From Flagellimonas sp. CMM7 (lineage in GTDB: Bacteria; Bacteroidota; Bacteroidia; Flavobacteriales; Flavobacteriaceae): a stretch of 64,000 nt of DNA. Location: assembly GCF_021390195.1 (NCBI RefSeq), contig NZ_CP090003.1, positions 1,538,001 through 1,602,000 of the forward strand, read 5' to 3'. A model generated the notes under the pieces. It saw only the letters and a program-made list of their open reading frames with translations, was not told the DNA's origin and made no database searches. Of this stretch, positions 8,776 through 17,705 are shown in pieces (position 1 is the first letter of the stretch; every line of letters begins with the position of its first letter). Made by a program: the position numbers and the translations under genes.

Positions 8776-9153
8776 TCACTTCTGTTTTTTAGAAATTAAG
8801 GGATTCGGATAGTTATCTGATTGATCCTCATCAGTATTATCCAAACAAGTGAAATCTTTCTCCACCAATATTGACAGTGCAGCTGGGTCATTCCAATCAA
8901 CGGAATTACTTAAGCCCACTCGGTCAGTGTTCGCCCAATCTTTTTGCTCTGATTTTGGGAAATAGATAGTTATGGAGTTGTCTACAAAATCGGCTTCCAA
9001 CTCTGTAATTCCCTCTTTGGCCACAAGGGTATATGTAAAGACTTTGGACCGAAAATGGGTAATCTCAGTAAAGTTTCCGGTTTTACCAAAAGTTTCTACT
9101 TCGGTTTTAGTGAGGCGAAAGCGTACTGAGTTTCCTTTGATTCGAATTTTCAT
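8776..9153 (-). CDS. DUF7009-type small protein of the nitrite operon
   Basis: A soluble protein of 125 residues. The N-terminus MKIRIKGNSVRFRLTKTEVE matches a small conserved Bacteroidota family (recognised from memory as DUF7009) that is often found with nitrite/nitrate or siroheme genes. No catalytic motif or signal is visible. It is the last gene of the nirB operon, 4 bp after the siroheme synthase. The location suggests an accessory role in nitrite assimilation, but this is inference only. Confidence 0.6.
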   Translation of the reverse strand: MKIRIKGNSVRFRLTKTEVETFGKTGNFTEITHFRSKVFTYTLVAKEGITELEADFVDNSITIYFPKSEQKDWANTDRVGLSNSVDWNDPAALSILVEKDFTCLDNTDEDQSDNYPNPLISKKQK

Positions 9154-9157
9154 AGCA

Positions 9158-9736
9158 TCACTTTTTATTGACTAAACCCTTGGTAAACTCATTCAAGGTC
9201 TCGACTTTTTCTTCAAAGTCTCCCTTGATGGTCTTTCGGTATTCGTTTAAATTTTTAACTAAATCATCAATGTCTTCCGGAATCACATCTTCAAAAAACT
9301 GACGCAATCGCTTTGCTGTAGTTGGGGACTTTCCATTGGTTGAAATGGCTACTTTTACGTTACCCTTAGTGACTATTCCGCCCATATAAAAATCACAATA
9401 GGGCGGATTATCTGCCACGTTTACCAAAATCGAACGTTTTCTACAGTCGGCATATACTTTTTCATTTACCTCCGGACTATCTGTTGTGGCAACCACGATA
9501 TGTTTTTTCTTTAGATAGCGCTTTTTGTACTTACCCTTGCGCATCTTAACCTTATGCTTTTCGGCCAACGAGACCGTTCCCTCTCGATACATGGGTGATA
9601 TCATTTCTACTTGCGCATTGGGGCTGGACTTGAGTAAAAAAGTCAACTTTTCTTCGGCTATATTGCCACCACCCACAATCAAAACCTTCATGTTGTTGAC
9701 CTTTAGAAATACGGGGTATAGTTCGTTACGCCCCAT
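9158..9736 (-). CDS. Siroheme synthase N-terminal type: precorrin-2 dehydrogenase / ferrochelatase (Met8-like)
   Basis: The 192 residues contain the NAD-binding Rossmann motif VLIVGGGNIAEEK (about 18-30) and the diagnostic family segments NVADNPPYCDFYMGG and ISTNGKSPTTAKRLR. It matches the CysG-B/Met8 enzyme that oxidises precorrin-2 to sirohydrochlorin and inserts iron. The methyltransferase half of CysG is absent here but is encoded separately at 15258-16037, so the two genes together make siroheme for NirB. The start overlaps the kinase stop by 11 bp, implying translational coupling. The family call is secure. Which of the two activities it performs is not visible in the sequence. Confidence 0.9.
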   Translation of the reverse strand: MGRNELYPVFLKVNNMKVLIVGGGNIAEEKLTFLLKSSPNAQVEMISPMYREGTVSLAEKHKVKMRKGKYKKRYLKKKHIVVATTDSPEVNEKVYADCRKRSILVNVADNPPYCDFYMGGIVTKGNVKVAISTNGKSPTTAKRLRQFFEDVIPEDIDDLVKNLNEYRKTIKGDFEEKVETLNEFTKGLVNKK

Positions 9737-11597
9737 GCACCAATTCTTTTTCCTGGTTCAGTTTATAATTAATGGTCACCCGAGTGCCTTCACCTATAGT
9801 AGAGTTAAAAAAGAGTCTACCGTTGATATACCCTATTCGTTCTTTCATAAAGAACACGCCCATTCCTCCTTCACTATTGTTTTTGGGTGGCTTATCCAAT
9901 ATTGAAGTATCGAAACCTTTACCATCATCATCAATGACCACACTCAACAAATCCTCATTCAAGTTTAATTTAACCAAAATATAGTTGGCCTCTGAATATT
10001 TAATAGCATTGTTCACAGCCTCTTGGGTAACGCGATAAATATTGGTCTCTGCCAAAGGATCAAAACGAATAGGCTCTTTGGCCTTATTTTCAAATAGTAC
10101 TTTCTTACTTGTGAGCTTACTTAGTTCTTGAGTCATTTTCTGTAATGCAGGAAAAATACCATGGTCTCCCAATTCGGGTGGTGTTAGGTTAAAAGTGGCC
10201 GTCCGCACCCCTTTGATGAGCTCTGAGGTCAACTTTTTCAGATAGGCAATTTTTTCCTCAGTTTTTTCTTTTTGTTTTGGATTAATGGATTCAATATTGA
10301 ATCTCAAAGCGGTAAGCATTTGTCCTATACCGTCATGAATATCTTTGGCGATGCGTTTTCGTTCTTCTTCTTGACCCGCAACCACCTGACTCGCCTGTAA
10401 CTGCTTCTGTTTCATACGCTCTTCATAGTTCTGCTTGGTGAGCTGCTCTACCTTGTCTTGGGTCTTTTTGCGCTCGGTTATATCGGAACACAAAATGAGA
10501 ATACTCTGCTTTTCTCGGGATTGGTAAATGGGGATTATGGACATCTCCAACCAAATGCGTTCTTTTAATTTTGTGGTAATCTCTATCTCTTCAGTGCGAA
10601 TATTTTTGTTTTTAAAGGAAAGGATTTCCCTTAGATACTGCTTTTGCCCCTCATCTTGGGTCAATATCTCCGAAAGATGGGTTTTCGTGGGTTTTTCCTT
10701 TTCTCCCAATAGGTTCAAGAACTTCTTACTGATGAAAGAGGTGGAACCATCCATCGAGATGTCGGCAAAAAGTGCGGCATTGTCTATAGCAAAATTCAGT
10801 TCTTGTAGTTCATGCAAAGACTCCTCTTTTTCCTTAAATATCTTTTTGATTTGCCTATTGTCCTCTTCAGATTTAAGCTTTCCTTGAATAAGGTTGGAAA
10901 TAGTTTCTCGAATCTGAATCGACATCGGACGAAAAATGAACAAAAGTTCCAACAACAAAATCAACAGCGAAACCCCTAAAAGCAAGTATTCCTTCAGCTT
11001 CAATCGCTGTAATTGCTGTTTGCTAATGGCGTCGTACTCATTCACAATAGCATCCATTTTTTGAAGAAAGGGCTGCTCATTGGCTAGAATATTCTGCAAT
11101 TGCAGTTCAATATTCGGCACGATTGAATCTTCTCTATTTTGAAAAGATTCCACTATTTCCTCTCCCGACATGACCATTGCCGCATGATGGGGGGAGAGAT
11201 TTTGAAAGAGTTTTAAAATTGTGGTGTTTTCCTCTTTGGGCAAACCGATACTGTCATTCCCGTTTTGTAATCCTAGATGGGAAACCTTCCAAACATGTAA
11301 CGTCTGTTTTAGGGCATCCGTTACTTCTTTATAGTTTTTAGAATCAGCAAGTGAACTAAGCTGTAATGCTTCTTTTACCAGTTTTTGACTGTAGGCACGT
11401 TGTCGTCCCGCCACATTAATGACCCTAGAATCATACAATTGGGAGTCTAAATGCTGTTGAATCAGGATTTGTGCAACAATAACCGTTATGGCGATAGCGG
11501 CTAGCGCGAAGATGTACCACTTTCGAACACGTTGAAAGGTTTCCCTATCTAAACCGCGGTGTAATCCATTATCGTATGGGCGCTCTTGTTTTGCCAT
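9726..11597 (-). CDS. NarX-like sensor histidine kinase (P-box, PAS, HisKA_3)
   Basis: A 623-residue membrane kinase. Membrane segment 1 (27-47) is followed by a periplasmic helical region that starts with NVAGRQRAYSQKLVKEA (61-77), the P-box-like nitrate/nitrite binding signature of NarX/NarQ and PilJ-type sensors. Then come segment 2 (about 204-222), a PAS domain (about 262-378), the HisKA_3 H-box RIAKDIHDG with H421, and an HATPase domain with the G box DDDGKGFD. It should phosphorylate the NarL-type regulator encoded at 21963-22646. It sits inside the nirB operon, 9 bp after the DUF4202 gene. Nitrate as signal is inferred from the P-box and the context. Confidence 0.88.
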   Translation of the reverse strand: MAKQERPYDNGLHRGLDRETFQRVRKWYIFALAAIAITVIVAQILIQQHLDSQLYDSRVINVAGRQRAYSQKLVKEALQLSSLADSKNYKEVTDALKQTLHVWKVSHLGLQNGNDSIGLPKEENTTILKLFQNLSPHHAAMVMSGEEIVESFQNREDSIVPNIELQLQNILANEQPFLQKMDAIVNEYDAISKQQLQRLKLKEYLLLGVSLLILLLELLFIFRPMSIQIRETISNLIQGKLKSEEDNRQIKKIFKEKEESLHELQELNFAIDNAALFADISMDGSTSFISKKFLNLLGEKEKPTKTHLSEILTQDEGQKQYLREILSFKNKNIRTEEIEITTKLKERIWLEMSIIPIYQSREKQSILILCSDITERKKTQDKVEQLTKQNYEERMKQKQLQASQVVAGQEEERKRIAKDIHDGIGQMLTALRFNIESINPKQKEKTEEKIAYLKKLTSELIKGVRTATFNLTPPELGDHGIFPALQKMTQELSKLTSKKVLFENKAKEPIRFDPLAETNIYRVTQEAVNNAIKYSEANYILVKLNLNEDLLSVVIDDDGKGFDTSILDKPPKNNSEGGMGVFFMKERIGYINGRLFFNSTIGEGTRVTINYKLNQEKELVHGA

Positions 11598-11606
11598 TTT
11601 TATTGA

Positions 11607-12194
11607 TTATTCCAGTGCTTTGGCTATCAAACCTTTTCCCTTGCCAGAGAAATCCAATTGTAGTGCCGCTTGTTGCCCTTTTTCAGACATTTTTCTCCAC
11701 GTTTTTTGCAGGATGGAAATAATTTTGTCGTCATCGTGCTTTACCAAAAAAGGGGCATAATAGTACTTGAGAAAGACCAGGCATATGACATCTTCTAACG
11801 TCTGTGTTTCTTCATCTCGCTTTAATTTCTTTTTCAATAATAAAAACCTGACCCGTTCAATCAATTCTTCTTCATAGCCTACTTTGTTCAGAATTTCACT
11901 GGCTTTTTTAGCATGGAATTTTTTGAGGTTTTGGCGCCATTGTAAATATCCTACTCGATTCATCTCATAAGACTCTCGGGGAATTTCCCAACGACAAATA
12001 TGTTGGCAACGTGCGGTTAGCTGCAACGCCTCAGAGGTATCAGGTTCAAATTCGTTGAGAACAGCAGTCATGCGCTTGGCATAAAGTAGCTCTTTTGGAA
12101 TAGTTTTCCCCTGAAATACCTCGGTGTTCGGGTCTTCGGAATTGGCCGCATCAAATAGTTCGAAAGCTTTTGTCAGTCTTTGGGAGGCTTCCAT
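11607..12194 (-). CDS. DUF4202 family protein
   Basis: A soluble protein of 195 residues matching DUF4202 by length and by the segments EALQLTARCQHICRWEIPR and HAKKASEILNKVGYEEE. The paired histidines and the helical content suggest an HD-like metal-binding fold, but that is inference. The family is common beside nitrite reductase or sulfite/siroheme genes in Bacteroidota and Proteobacteria, and no reaction is known to me. It lies between nirD (13 bp) and the sensor kinase (9 bp) in one operon. Confidence 0.8.
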   Translation of the reverse strand: MEASQRLTKAFELFDAANSEDPNTEVFQGKTIPKELLYAKRMTAVLNEFEPDTSEALQLTARCQHICRWEIPRESYEMNRVGYLQWRQNLKKFHAKKASEILNKVGYEEELIERVRFLLLKKKLKRDEETQTLEDVICLVFLKYYYAPFLVKHDDDKIISILQKTWRKMSEKGQQAALQLDFSGKGKGLIAKALE

Positions 12195-12206
12195 AAAAAA
12201 AGGTTT

Positions 12207-12587
12207 TTATAATTCTGAAAAACCAAGATACACAAAACCGTCTTCAATCTTTACAGGGTAGGTGGCGATTGCAGGAAGGTCTCCGTTCAGATTTTCCCCG
12301 GTTTCCAATGAAAAGGTTTTTTTGTGCAACGGACAAGCAACTTTGGCGATTCTGCTGACATCACCAATCATGCCCCGTGAGAGTACCATTTCCATTTTAT
12401 GGGGGCACAGATTTTGACAGGCATACCACTTTTCTTTGCGTGTAAAGTTATATACAGCTATTTGTTTGTCTTTGTATTTCACGCATGCTCCACCATCTTT
12501 GGGAAATGCACTTATGGGAGCTACTTTGAACCAAACGTTAACGTCTTCTTCTTTAATGCTTTGGTACTGATCTATTACTAAATCCAT
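12207..12587 (-). CDS. nirD: Assimilatory nitrite reductase small subunit (Rieske)
   Basis: The start was placed at the ATG at 12587 (126 residues). The open frame continues to 12641, but that would overlap nirB, whereas 12587 leaves a 15-bp gap. It has one Rieske [2Fe-2S] domain: C61-P-H63 and C85-P-L-H88 are the cluster ligands. NirD-type proteins pair with NirB in NAD(P)H-dependent six-electron reduction of nitrite to ammonium. It lies directly downstream of nirB. Confidence 0.93.
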   Translation of the reverse strand: MDLVIDQYQSIKEEDVNVWFKVAPISAFPKDGGACVKYKDKQIAVYNFTRKEKWYACQNLCPHKMEMVLSRGMIGDVSRIAKVACPLHKKTFSLETGENLNGDLPAIATYPVKIEDGFVYLGFSEL

Positions 12588-12601
12588 ATTGTTTTTATTG
12601 T

Positions 12602-15145
12602 CTATGAAATACTTGCTGCTTTTAAAGGCACTTTTTGCCATTGTTTTGGCATTTTTTGCTCACGCATGGGAACGAAAACCAGGGTGTCATCATCATCTTC
12701 ACTATTTACAAAATGGTTAAAGCGCTTCATCATTTCAGGGTCATTGACCGCTTGTGTCCACTCGCATTCAAATTTGTTGACTAGGGTTTGCATTTCTTTT
12801 TCCAAATCTTCTGCAATTCCTATTTTATCATCAACAACTACTTCTTTGAGGTAATCCAGACCGCCTTCAAGACTTTCCAACCAAGCGGCAGTGCGTTGCA
12901 AGGGTTTTGCCGTTCGCATATAGAACATTAGATAACGATCAATATATCTTATGACTGTGTCATTGTCAATTTGCTCGGCCAATAATTCGGCATGACGCGG
13001 ATTGGCACCACCGTTTCCACCTACATAAAGGTTCCATCCCCCTTCAACGGCTATCAAACCAAAATCCTTGCCTCGTGCCTCCGCACATTCACGAATACAG
13101 CCCGAAACACCTCCTTTGATTTTGTGTGGCGCCCGAATACCTCGATAGCGATTCTCCAATTCAATGCCAAAACTCACGCTTTCATCCATACCGTAGCGAC
13201 ACCAGGTAGAACCTACACAGGTTTTGACCGTCCGTAAGGATTTCCCATACGCATGACCGCTTTCAAAGCCATGAGCAATCAGTTCTTTCCAAATCAATGG
13301 TAATTGTTTTAAAGTAGCCCCAAACAAATCAATGCGAACACCACCGGTTATCTTCGTGTAGAGGTCGTATTTCTTGGCAATTTCACCAAGGGCAATAAGT
13401 TTGACAGGTGTAATCTCCCCGCCGGGCACCCTAGGAACAACGGAATAGGTGCCATTACGCTGAATATTGGCTAAAAACCGATCATTTGAATCTTGAATGG
13501 CATATTCTTTATTGGCGGTATCTGCATGAATGGTAGCCATTAATGAGGCAACAACTGGTTTACAGATTTCGCAGCCACAACCGTTGCCATGATTATCGAT
13601 TACCTCATCAAAGGTTTGGTACCCCTTGACCTGAATAATATCATACAATTCTTGTCGGTTGTATTCAAAATGCTCACAGATATGGTCTTTCACTTCGATG
13701 CCCAACGACTTCAAGGTGGCTTCGGTCAGGTTTTTAACCATAGGTTTGCAGCCACCACAGCCTGTACCTGCTTTGGTGCAACTGACTACACCACCTAAAT
13801 CGGAGGCCTCTCCACTTTCGATAGCCCCACAAATCTGTCCTTTCGTCACACTTTCACAAGAACATACTTGGGCCATATCGGGTAGGTCCGTAATATCTCC
13901 TAGCACTCCGCCACCTTCAGAGGTGGGTAAGATAAGCTGGGCAGGGTCTTCAGGAACGGCCATGCCATTTAAGTACATTTGGTGTAGGATGTTGTAATCT
14001 TCGGCATCACCCACTAAGATTCCACCCAGTAAGTTTTTGCCATCATGACTAATATTGATTCGCTTATATAAATGTTTGGTCTTGTTCTCAAAAATGACAG
14101 AATGCCCTTTATCCGCAGGCATAAAAGGTGTTCCAAAACTGGCCACATCAACCCCGATCAACTTTAGTTTGGTCGACATGTCGATTTCCTCGGCCATGAG
14201 TACTTCCGTATTTCCTACAATTTGGTTCGCAGCTACATTGGCCATATCGTAGCCCGGAGCAACCAAACCATAAATCATTTGATTGTATAAAGCCACTTCG
14301 CCAATGGCATATATGGAAGGGTCGGAGGTCTGCATTTTGTTGTTCACCACGATACCTCCACGGGTACCCGTTTCTAGGCCACAGCTCTTGGCAAGTTCAT
14401 CACGCGGACGAATGCCAGCGGAAATAATGAGCATGTCCACATTAAGTTCATCGTCTTCGCCGAACTCCATTCCTGTAATGCAGCCATTGCCCAATATCTT
14501 GTTGGTCGCCTTGCTAAGGTGAATATTAATGCCTATTGATTCCAGGGTTAATTGTAATACCTTACTACTTCGGGCATCCAATTGCCGGGGCATTAACTTT
14601 GGGGCGAATTCCACTACATGGGGTTCCAAGCCCATATCGAGTACTGCTTTTCCGGCTTCAAGACCGAGTAAACCTCCACCAAGAATAGCAGCTTTACCAT
14701 TTGATTTTTTTGAATTTATCTTATCGGCATAGGCCAACATTCCTTCTAAATCCTCAATGGTTCGATACACAAAGACCCCTTCTTTTTCTACTCCTCGAAT
14801 TGGGGGAACAAATGGAACTGAACCTGTGGCCAGAACCAATTGGTCATAAGAATAGGTCTGACCCGATTTTGTTTTAATTGTCTTCACCTCTTTGTTGATA
14901 TCTGTAATATATTGGCCGGTAATCAGTTCAATACCATTCTCGCTATACCAAGATGCAGGTGCCAATTCTAAAGACTTTGCGTCTTGGTTTTCGAAAAATG
15001 CACTTAAATGGACCCTGTCGTAGGCCGGGCGCGGTTCTTCACCGAACACTTTAATGTTCAAAGTTCCTGACTTAGCTAGGCCAGCCAACTTCTCACAGAA
15101 TTTGTAGCCTACCATTCCGTTACCAATTACTACTATCTGTTGCAT
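12602..15145 (-). CDS. nirB: Assimilatory NAD(P)H-nitrite reductase large subunit
   Basis: The start is put at the ATG at 15145 (847 residues, MQQIVVIGNG), because the open frame further upstream adds an unlikely leader. Order of domains: FAD/NAD(P) pyridine nucleotide oxidoreductase (about 1-400, with GGGLLGLEAG), a BFD-type [2Fe-2S] domain with CSC...CGGC (about 415-470), a second Cys-rich segment (CGCEIC), then the ferredoxin-like half domain and the siroheme/[4Fe-4S] domain with C-x5-C (CVGSTWC) and C-x3-C (CIREC). It catalyses nitrite to ammonium in the cytoplasm. It is the first gene of the minus-strand operon, and its promoter region contains TACGTA motifs. Confidence 0.96.
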   Translation of the reverse strand: MQQIVVIGNGMVGYKFCEKLAGLAKSGTLNIKVFGEEPRPAYDRVHLSAFFENQDAKSLELAPASWYSENGIELITGQYITDINKEVKTIKTKSGQTYSYDQLVLATGSVPFVPPIRGVEKEGVFVYRTIEDLEGMLAYADKINSKKSNGKAAILGGGLLGLEAGKAVLDMGLEPHVVEFAPKLMPRQLDARSSKVLQLTLESIGINIHLSKATNKILGNGCITGMEFGEDDELNVDMLIISAGIRPRDELAKSCGLETGTRGGIVVNNKMQTSDPSIYAIGEVALYNQMIYGLVAPGYDMANVAANQIVGNTEVLMAEEIDMSTKLKLIGVDVASFGTPFMPADKGHSVIFENKTKHLYKRINISHDGKNLLGGILVGDAEDYNILHQMYLNGMAVPEDPAQLILPTSEGGGVLGDITDLPDMAQVCSCESVTKGQICGAIESGEASDLGGVVSCTKAGTGCGGCKPMVKNLTEATLKSLGIEVKDHICEHFEYNRQELYDIIQVKGYQTFDEVIDNHGNGCGCEICKPVVASLMATIHADTANKEYAIQDSNDRFLANIQRNGTYSVVPRVPGGEITPVKLIALGEIAKKYDLYTKITGGVRIDLFGATLKQLPLIWKELIAHGFESGHAYGKSLRTVKTCVGSTWCRYGMDESVSFGIELENRYRGIRAPHKIKGGVSGCIRECAEARGKDFGLIAVEGGWNLYVGGNGGANPRHAELLAEQIDNDTVIRYIDRYLMFYMRTAKPLQRTAAWLESLEGGLDYLKEVVVDDKIGIAEDLEKEMQTLVNKFECEWTQAVNDPEMMKRFNHFVNSEDDDDTLVFVPMREQKMPKQWQKVPLKAASIS

Positions 15146-15169
15146 TGCTTCATATTTACAAAGCAATAA

Positions 15170-15250
15170 TACGTATTAATACTTATTTTTTATCTAATTA
15201 TATCAAAATAATTACGTATTCTTGTTGTGATTTATTCAAATCACTACGTA
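15170..15250. promoter_or_regulatory. Three TACGTA palindromes between nirB and the SUMT gene
   Basis: Exact TACGTA sites start at 15170, 15213 and 15245, spaced 43 and 32 bp, in the 112-bp divergent promoter region. Flanks are A/T rich (ATTACGTATTC, ACTACGTATTT). The same motif clusters upstream of nrtA and of the nitrate reductase gene. This is likely the operator for one regulator of both operons. The NarL-type protein at 21963-22646 is the first candidate. Confidence 0.6.
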
Positions 15251-15257
15251 TTTGATT

Positions 15258-16037
15258 ATGAAGTCAAAAATCGAAAAGCAAAGAAAGGTAGCACTTGTAG
15301 GGGCAGGCCCAGGCCGCGAAGACCTCATTACCATTGCCGGGTTACGTGAAATTCAACAGGCAGATGTCATTCTTTATGATGCATTGGTCAATCCCAGGCT
15401 TTTGAATCACGCTAAGGCAGAAGCCCAACTCATATACGTAGGAAAACGTAGTGGAAAACATAGTTTAGCTCAAAACGAAATCAATATACTATTACTGGAA
15501 TGCGCCTTGACCCAAAATCGAGTGGCACGATTAAAAGGGGGCGACCCTTTTGTATTTGGTAGGGCCTCTGAGGAAATTGAATACCTCGAATCATTCGGAA
15601 TTTCGGTGGAAGTTATTCCCGGGGTTTCCAGTGCAATTTCGGTTCCAGCCAGTCAGGGAATTCCATTGACCAAACGAGGTATCAGTACCAGTTTTTGGGT
15701 AATGACGGCCACAACCAAAGAGGGTGGCTTTTCAAATGACCTGATATTGGCGGCACAGTCTTCGGCAACAATGGTCATACTTATGGGCGTTCGAAAAATC
15801 CATCAAATCGTAATGCTGGTAAAGGATTACCGTTCAGGACTTACCCCGATTGCCCTTATACAAAACGGTACACTGCCAGAAGAAAGCTGTATTACCGCTA
15901 CCTTGAATTCTACGGAAAACGCATTTGAAACCATTGATAAAACCCAGCCTGGAATTATTGTTATTGGTGATGTGGTGGCAGACCATACCTCTTTCTACGA
16001 TGAAGAAATTCAGCGCGTACTCTATTCCTATATATAA
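15258..16037 (+). CDS. cobA: Uroporphyrinogen-III C-methyltransferase (SUMT)
   Basis: The ATG at 15258 gives 259 residues. The frame also opens at TTG 15252, which I reject. SAM-dependent tetrapyrrole methylase motifs are clear: VALVGAGPGREDLITIAG at the start, KRSGKHS, LKGGDPFVFGRASEE and PGVSSAISVPAS. It makes precorrin-2 from uroporphyrinogen III, the first step to siroheme needed by NirB. It is divergent from nirB and shares its regulatory region. The last TACGTA site lies only 8 bp before the start codon. Followed by nrtA after 224 bp. Confidence 0.95.
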   Translation: MKSKIEKQRKVALVGAGPGREDLITIAGLREIQQADVILYDALVNPRLLNHAKAEAQLIYVGKRSGKHSLAQNEINILLLECALTQNRVARLKGGDPFVFGRASEEIEYLESFGISVEVIPGVSSAISVPASQGIPLTKRGISTSFWVMTATTKEGGFSNDLILAAQSSATMVILMGVRKIHQIVMLVKDYRSGLTPIALIQNGTLPEESCITATLNSTENAFETIDKTQPGIIVIGDVVADHTSFYDEEIQRVLYSYI

Positions 16038-16075
16038 TATATACTAATTCAAATAACTAAGAAGGTTATGCTCAT

Positions 16076-16101
16076 TGGAAATGTAAATCCCATCATTTCC
16101 A
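16076..16101. other. Hairpin after the SUMT gene
   Basis: Eight-base arms TGGAAATG and CATTTCCA are separated by a 10-base loop. The hairpin lies 38 bp after the stop of the SUMT gene and well before nrtA. There is no T run, so it could be a 3'-end stabilising structure rather than a terminator. Confidence 0.35.
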
Positions 16102-16193
16102 GTTCTTAAAGATTTGTCGATTTGACAATTCATGACCTTGAGAATTCCAGACTGATTAAAATTCACCCCATCCTATTTCATATCCCTAAAAAC

Positions 16194-16251
16194 TACGTGA
16201 AATACGTAATAAATATTTAAAATAAGTATATATACGTATTTTAATTACGTA
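16194..16251. promoter_or_regulatory. TACGTA cluster upstream of nrtA
   Basis: TACGTA occurs at 16203, 16233 and 16246, with a near-match TACGTG at 16194, all inside the last 70 bp before nrtA. Spacings are 30 and 13 bp. It is the same motif as upstream of nirB/SUMT and of the nitrate reductase gene. Confidence 0.55.
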
Positions 16252-16261
16252 GGTTTGTTTC

Positions 16262-17683
16262 ATGATTATGAAATCAACTCTTAAAATTGATAGAACAATG
16301 AAAGCAATGCTCACAAAATCGCTAGGCCTCTGCCTTGGCCTAATGCTGGTTGCCTGTGGAGGCAAGCAAGCCAAAAAGGGTACGGAAACAGCAAAAGCTG
16401 ATATTCCTACTTTAACTTTAGAAATCGAAAAGCCGCAATTGACCTTTGGCTTTATAAAATTGACCGATATGGCTCCTTTGGCCATTGCGAAAGAAAAAGG
16501 CTTCTTTGAAGATGAAGGTCTTTTTGTTTCTGTAGAGGCACAATCGAACTGGAAAAATGTATTGGACCGCGTTATCGATGGTCAATTGGACGGTTCACAC
16601 ATGCTTTCGGGGCAACCCATTGCGGCAGGTGCAGGTTTTGGGCGCCAAGCGGAATTGGTGACGCCATTTTCAATGGATTTAAATGGAAACGGAATTACCG
16701 TATCCAATGATGTTTGGTCAAAAATGAAGCCCAACGTTCCTAAAGATCCTGACGGCAAACCGGCCCACCCCATCGAAGCGGATGCCCTTAAACCTGTAAT
16801 CAGCGAATACAAAAACAACGGTAAGCCCTTTAAAATGGGTATGGTATTTCCAGTATCAACCCACAACTACGAGATTCGCTATTGGTTGGCTGCTGCTGGA
16901 ATCCATCCAGGAATGTACACAGCCGATAATGTACAAGGCCAAATTGATGCCGAGGTATTATTGTCAGTAACCCCTCCACCACAAATGCCAGCAACACTTG
17001 AAGCTGGGACCATTTACGGATACTGCGTAGGTGAGCCTTGGAACCAACAAGCTGTTTTTAAGGGTATAGGAGTACCTGTTACCACAAACTACGATATCTG
17101 GAAAAACAATCCTGAGAAAGTATTTGTGATGACCAAAAAGTTCATCGATAAAAATCCGAACACCGCCATTGCCGTGACCAAAGCCTTGATTCGCGCTGGA
17201 AAGTGGTTAGATGAACCTAGTAATCGCGCTGAAGCGGTAAAAATACTCTCCATGCCTCAATACGTAGGTGCCGATGAGGTGGTTTTAGCGAACTCTATGA
17301 CCGGAACCTTCGAGTTTGAAAAAGGCGACAAGCGTTCCATGCCTGATTTCAATGTGTTTTACAAGTACAACGCCACCTACCCCTTCTACTCTGATGGTAT
17401 TTGGTTCTTAACGCAAATGCGCAGATGGGGACAAATTCCCGACCCGAAACCAGCTGCTTGGTATGAAGAAACAATCAAAGACATCTATCGTCCTGATATC
17501 TGGATGAAGGCTGCCAACCTTCTAGTGGAAGAAGGCCATATTCCAGCAAGTGATATTCCTGAAACTGATGGCTACAAGCCCGCTACAGCTGACTTTATTG
17601 ATGGCAACACCTACGATGCCAAAGACCCGATTGGCTACATCAACAGTTTTGAGATAGGAAATAAAGACGATTCGTCACTATAA
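16262..17683 (+). CDS. nrtA: Nitrate/nitrite ABC transporter substrate-binding lipoprotein
   Basis: The frame starts at ATG 16262. The cleanest lipoprotein signal begins at an internal ATG (16298): [20 protein letters not shown] with the acylated cysteine at its end, so the true start may be 16268 or 16298. The body has the NrtA/CmpA family pattern: [20 protein letters not shown], then a long region with [20 protein letters not shown]. Nitrate-specific binding is inferred from family and context. It is the first gene of the nrtABCD-type operon with nrtB 22 bp downstream. Confidence 0.9.
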   Translation: MIMKSTLKIDRTMKAMLTKSLGLCLGLMLVACGGKQAKKGTETAKADIPTLTLEIEKPQLTFGFIKLTDMAPLAIAKEKGFFEDEGLFVSVEAQSNWKNVLDRVIDGQLDGSHMLSGQPIAAGAGFGRQAELVTPFSMDLNGNGITVSNDVWSKMKPNVPKDPDGKPAHPIEADALKPVISEYKNNGKPFKMGMVFPVSTHNYEIRYWLAAAGIHPGMYTADNVQGQIDAEVLLSVTPPPQMPATLEAGTIYGYCVGEPWNQQAVFKGIGVPVTTNYDIWKNNPEKVFVMTKKFIDKNPNTAIAVTKALIRAGKWLDEPSNRAEAVKILSMPQYVGADEVVLANSMTGTFEFEKGDKRSMPDFNVFYKYNATYPFYSDGIWFLTQMRRWGQIPDPKPAAWYEETIKDIYRPDIWMKAANLLVEEGHIPASDIPETDGYKPATADFIDGNTYDAKDPIGYINSFEIGNKDDSSL

Positions 17684-17705
17684 GAATCTTTAAAAAGTTA
17701 CAATC

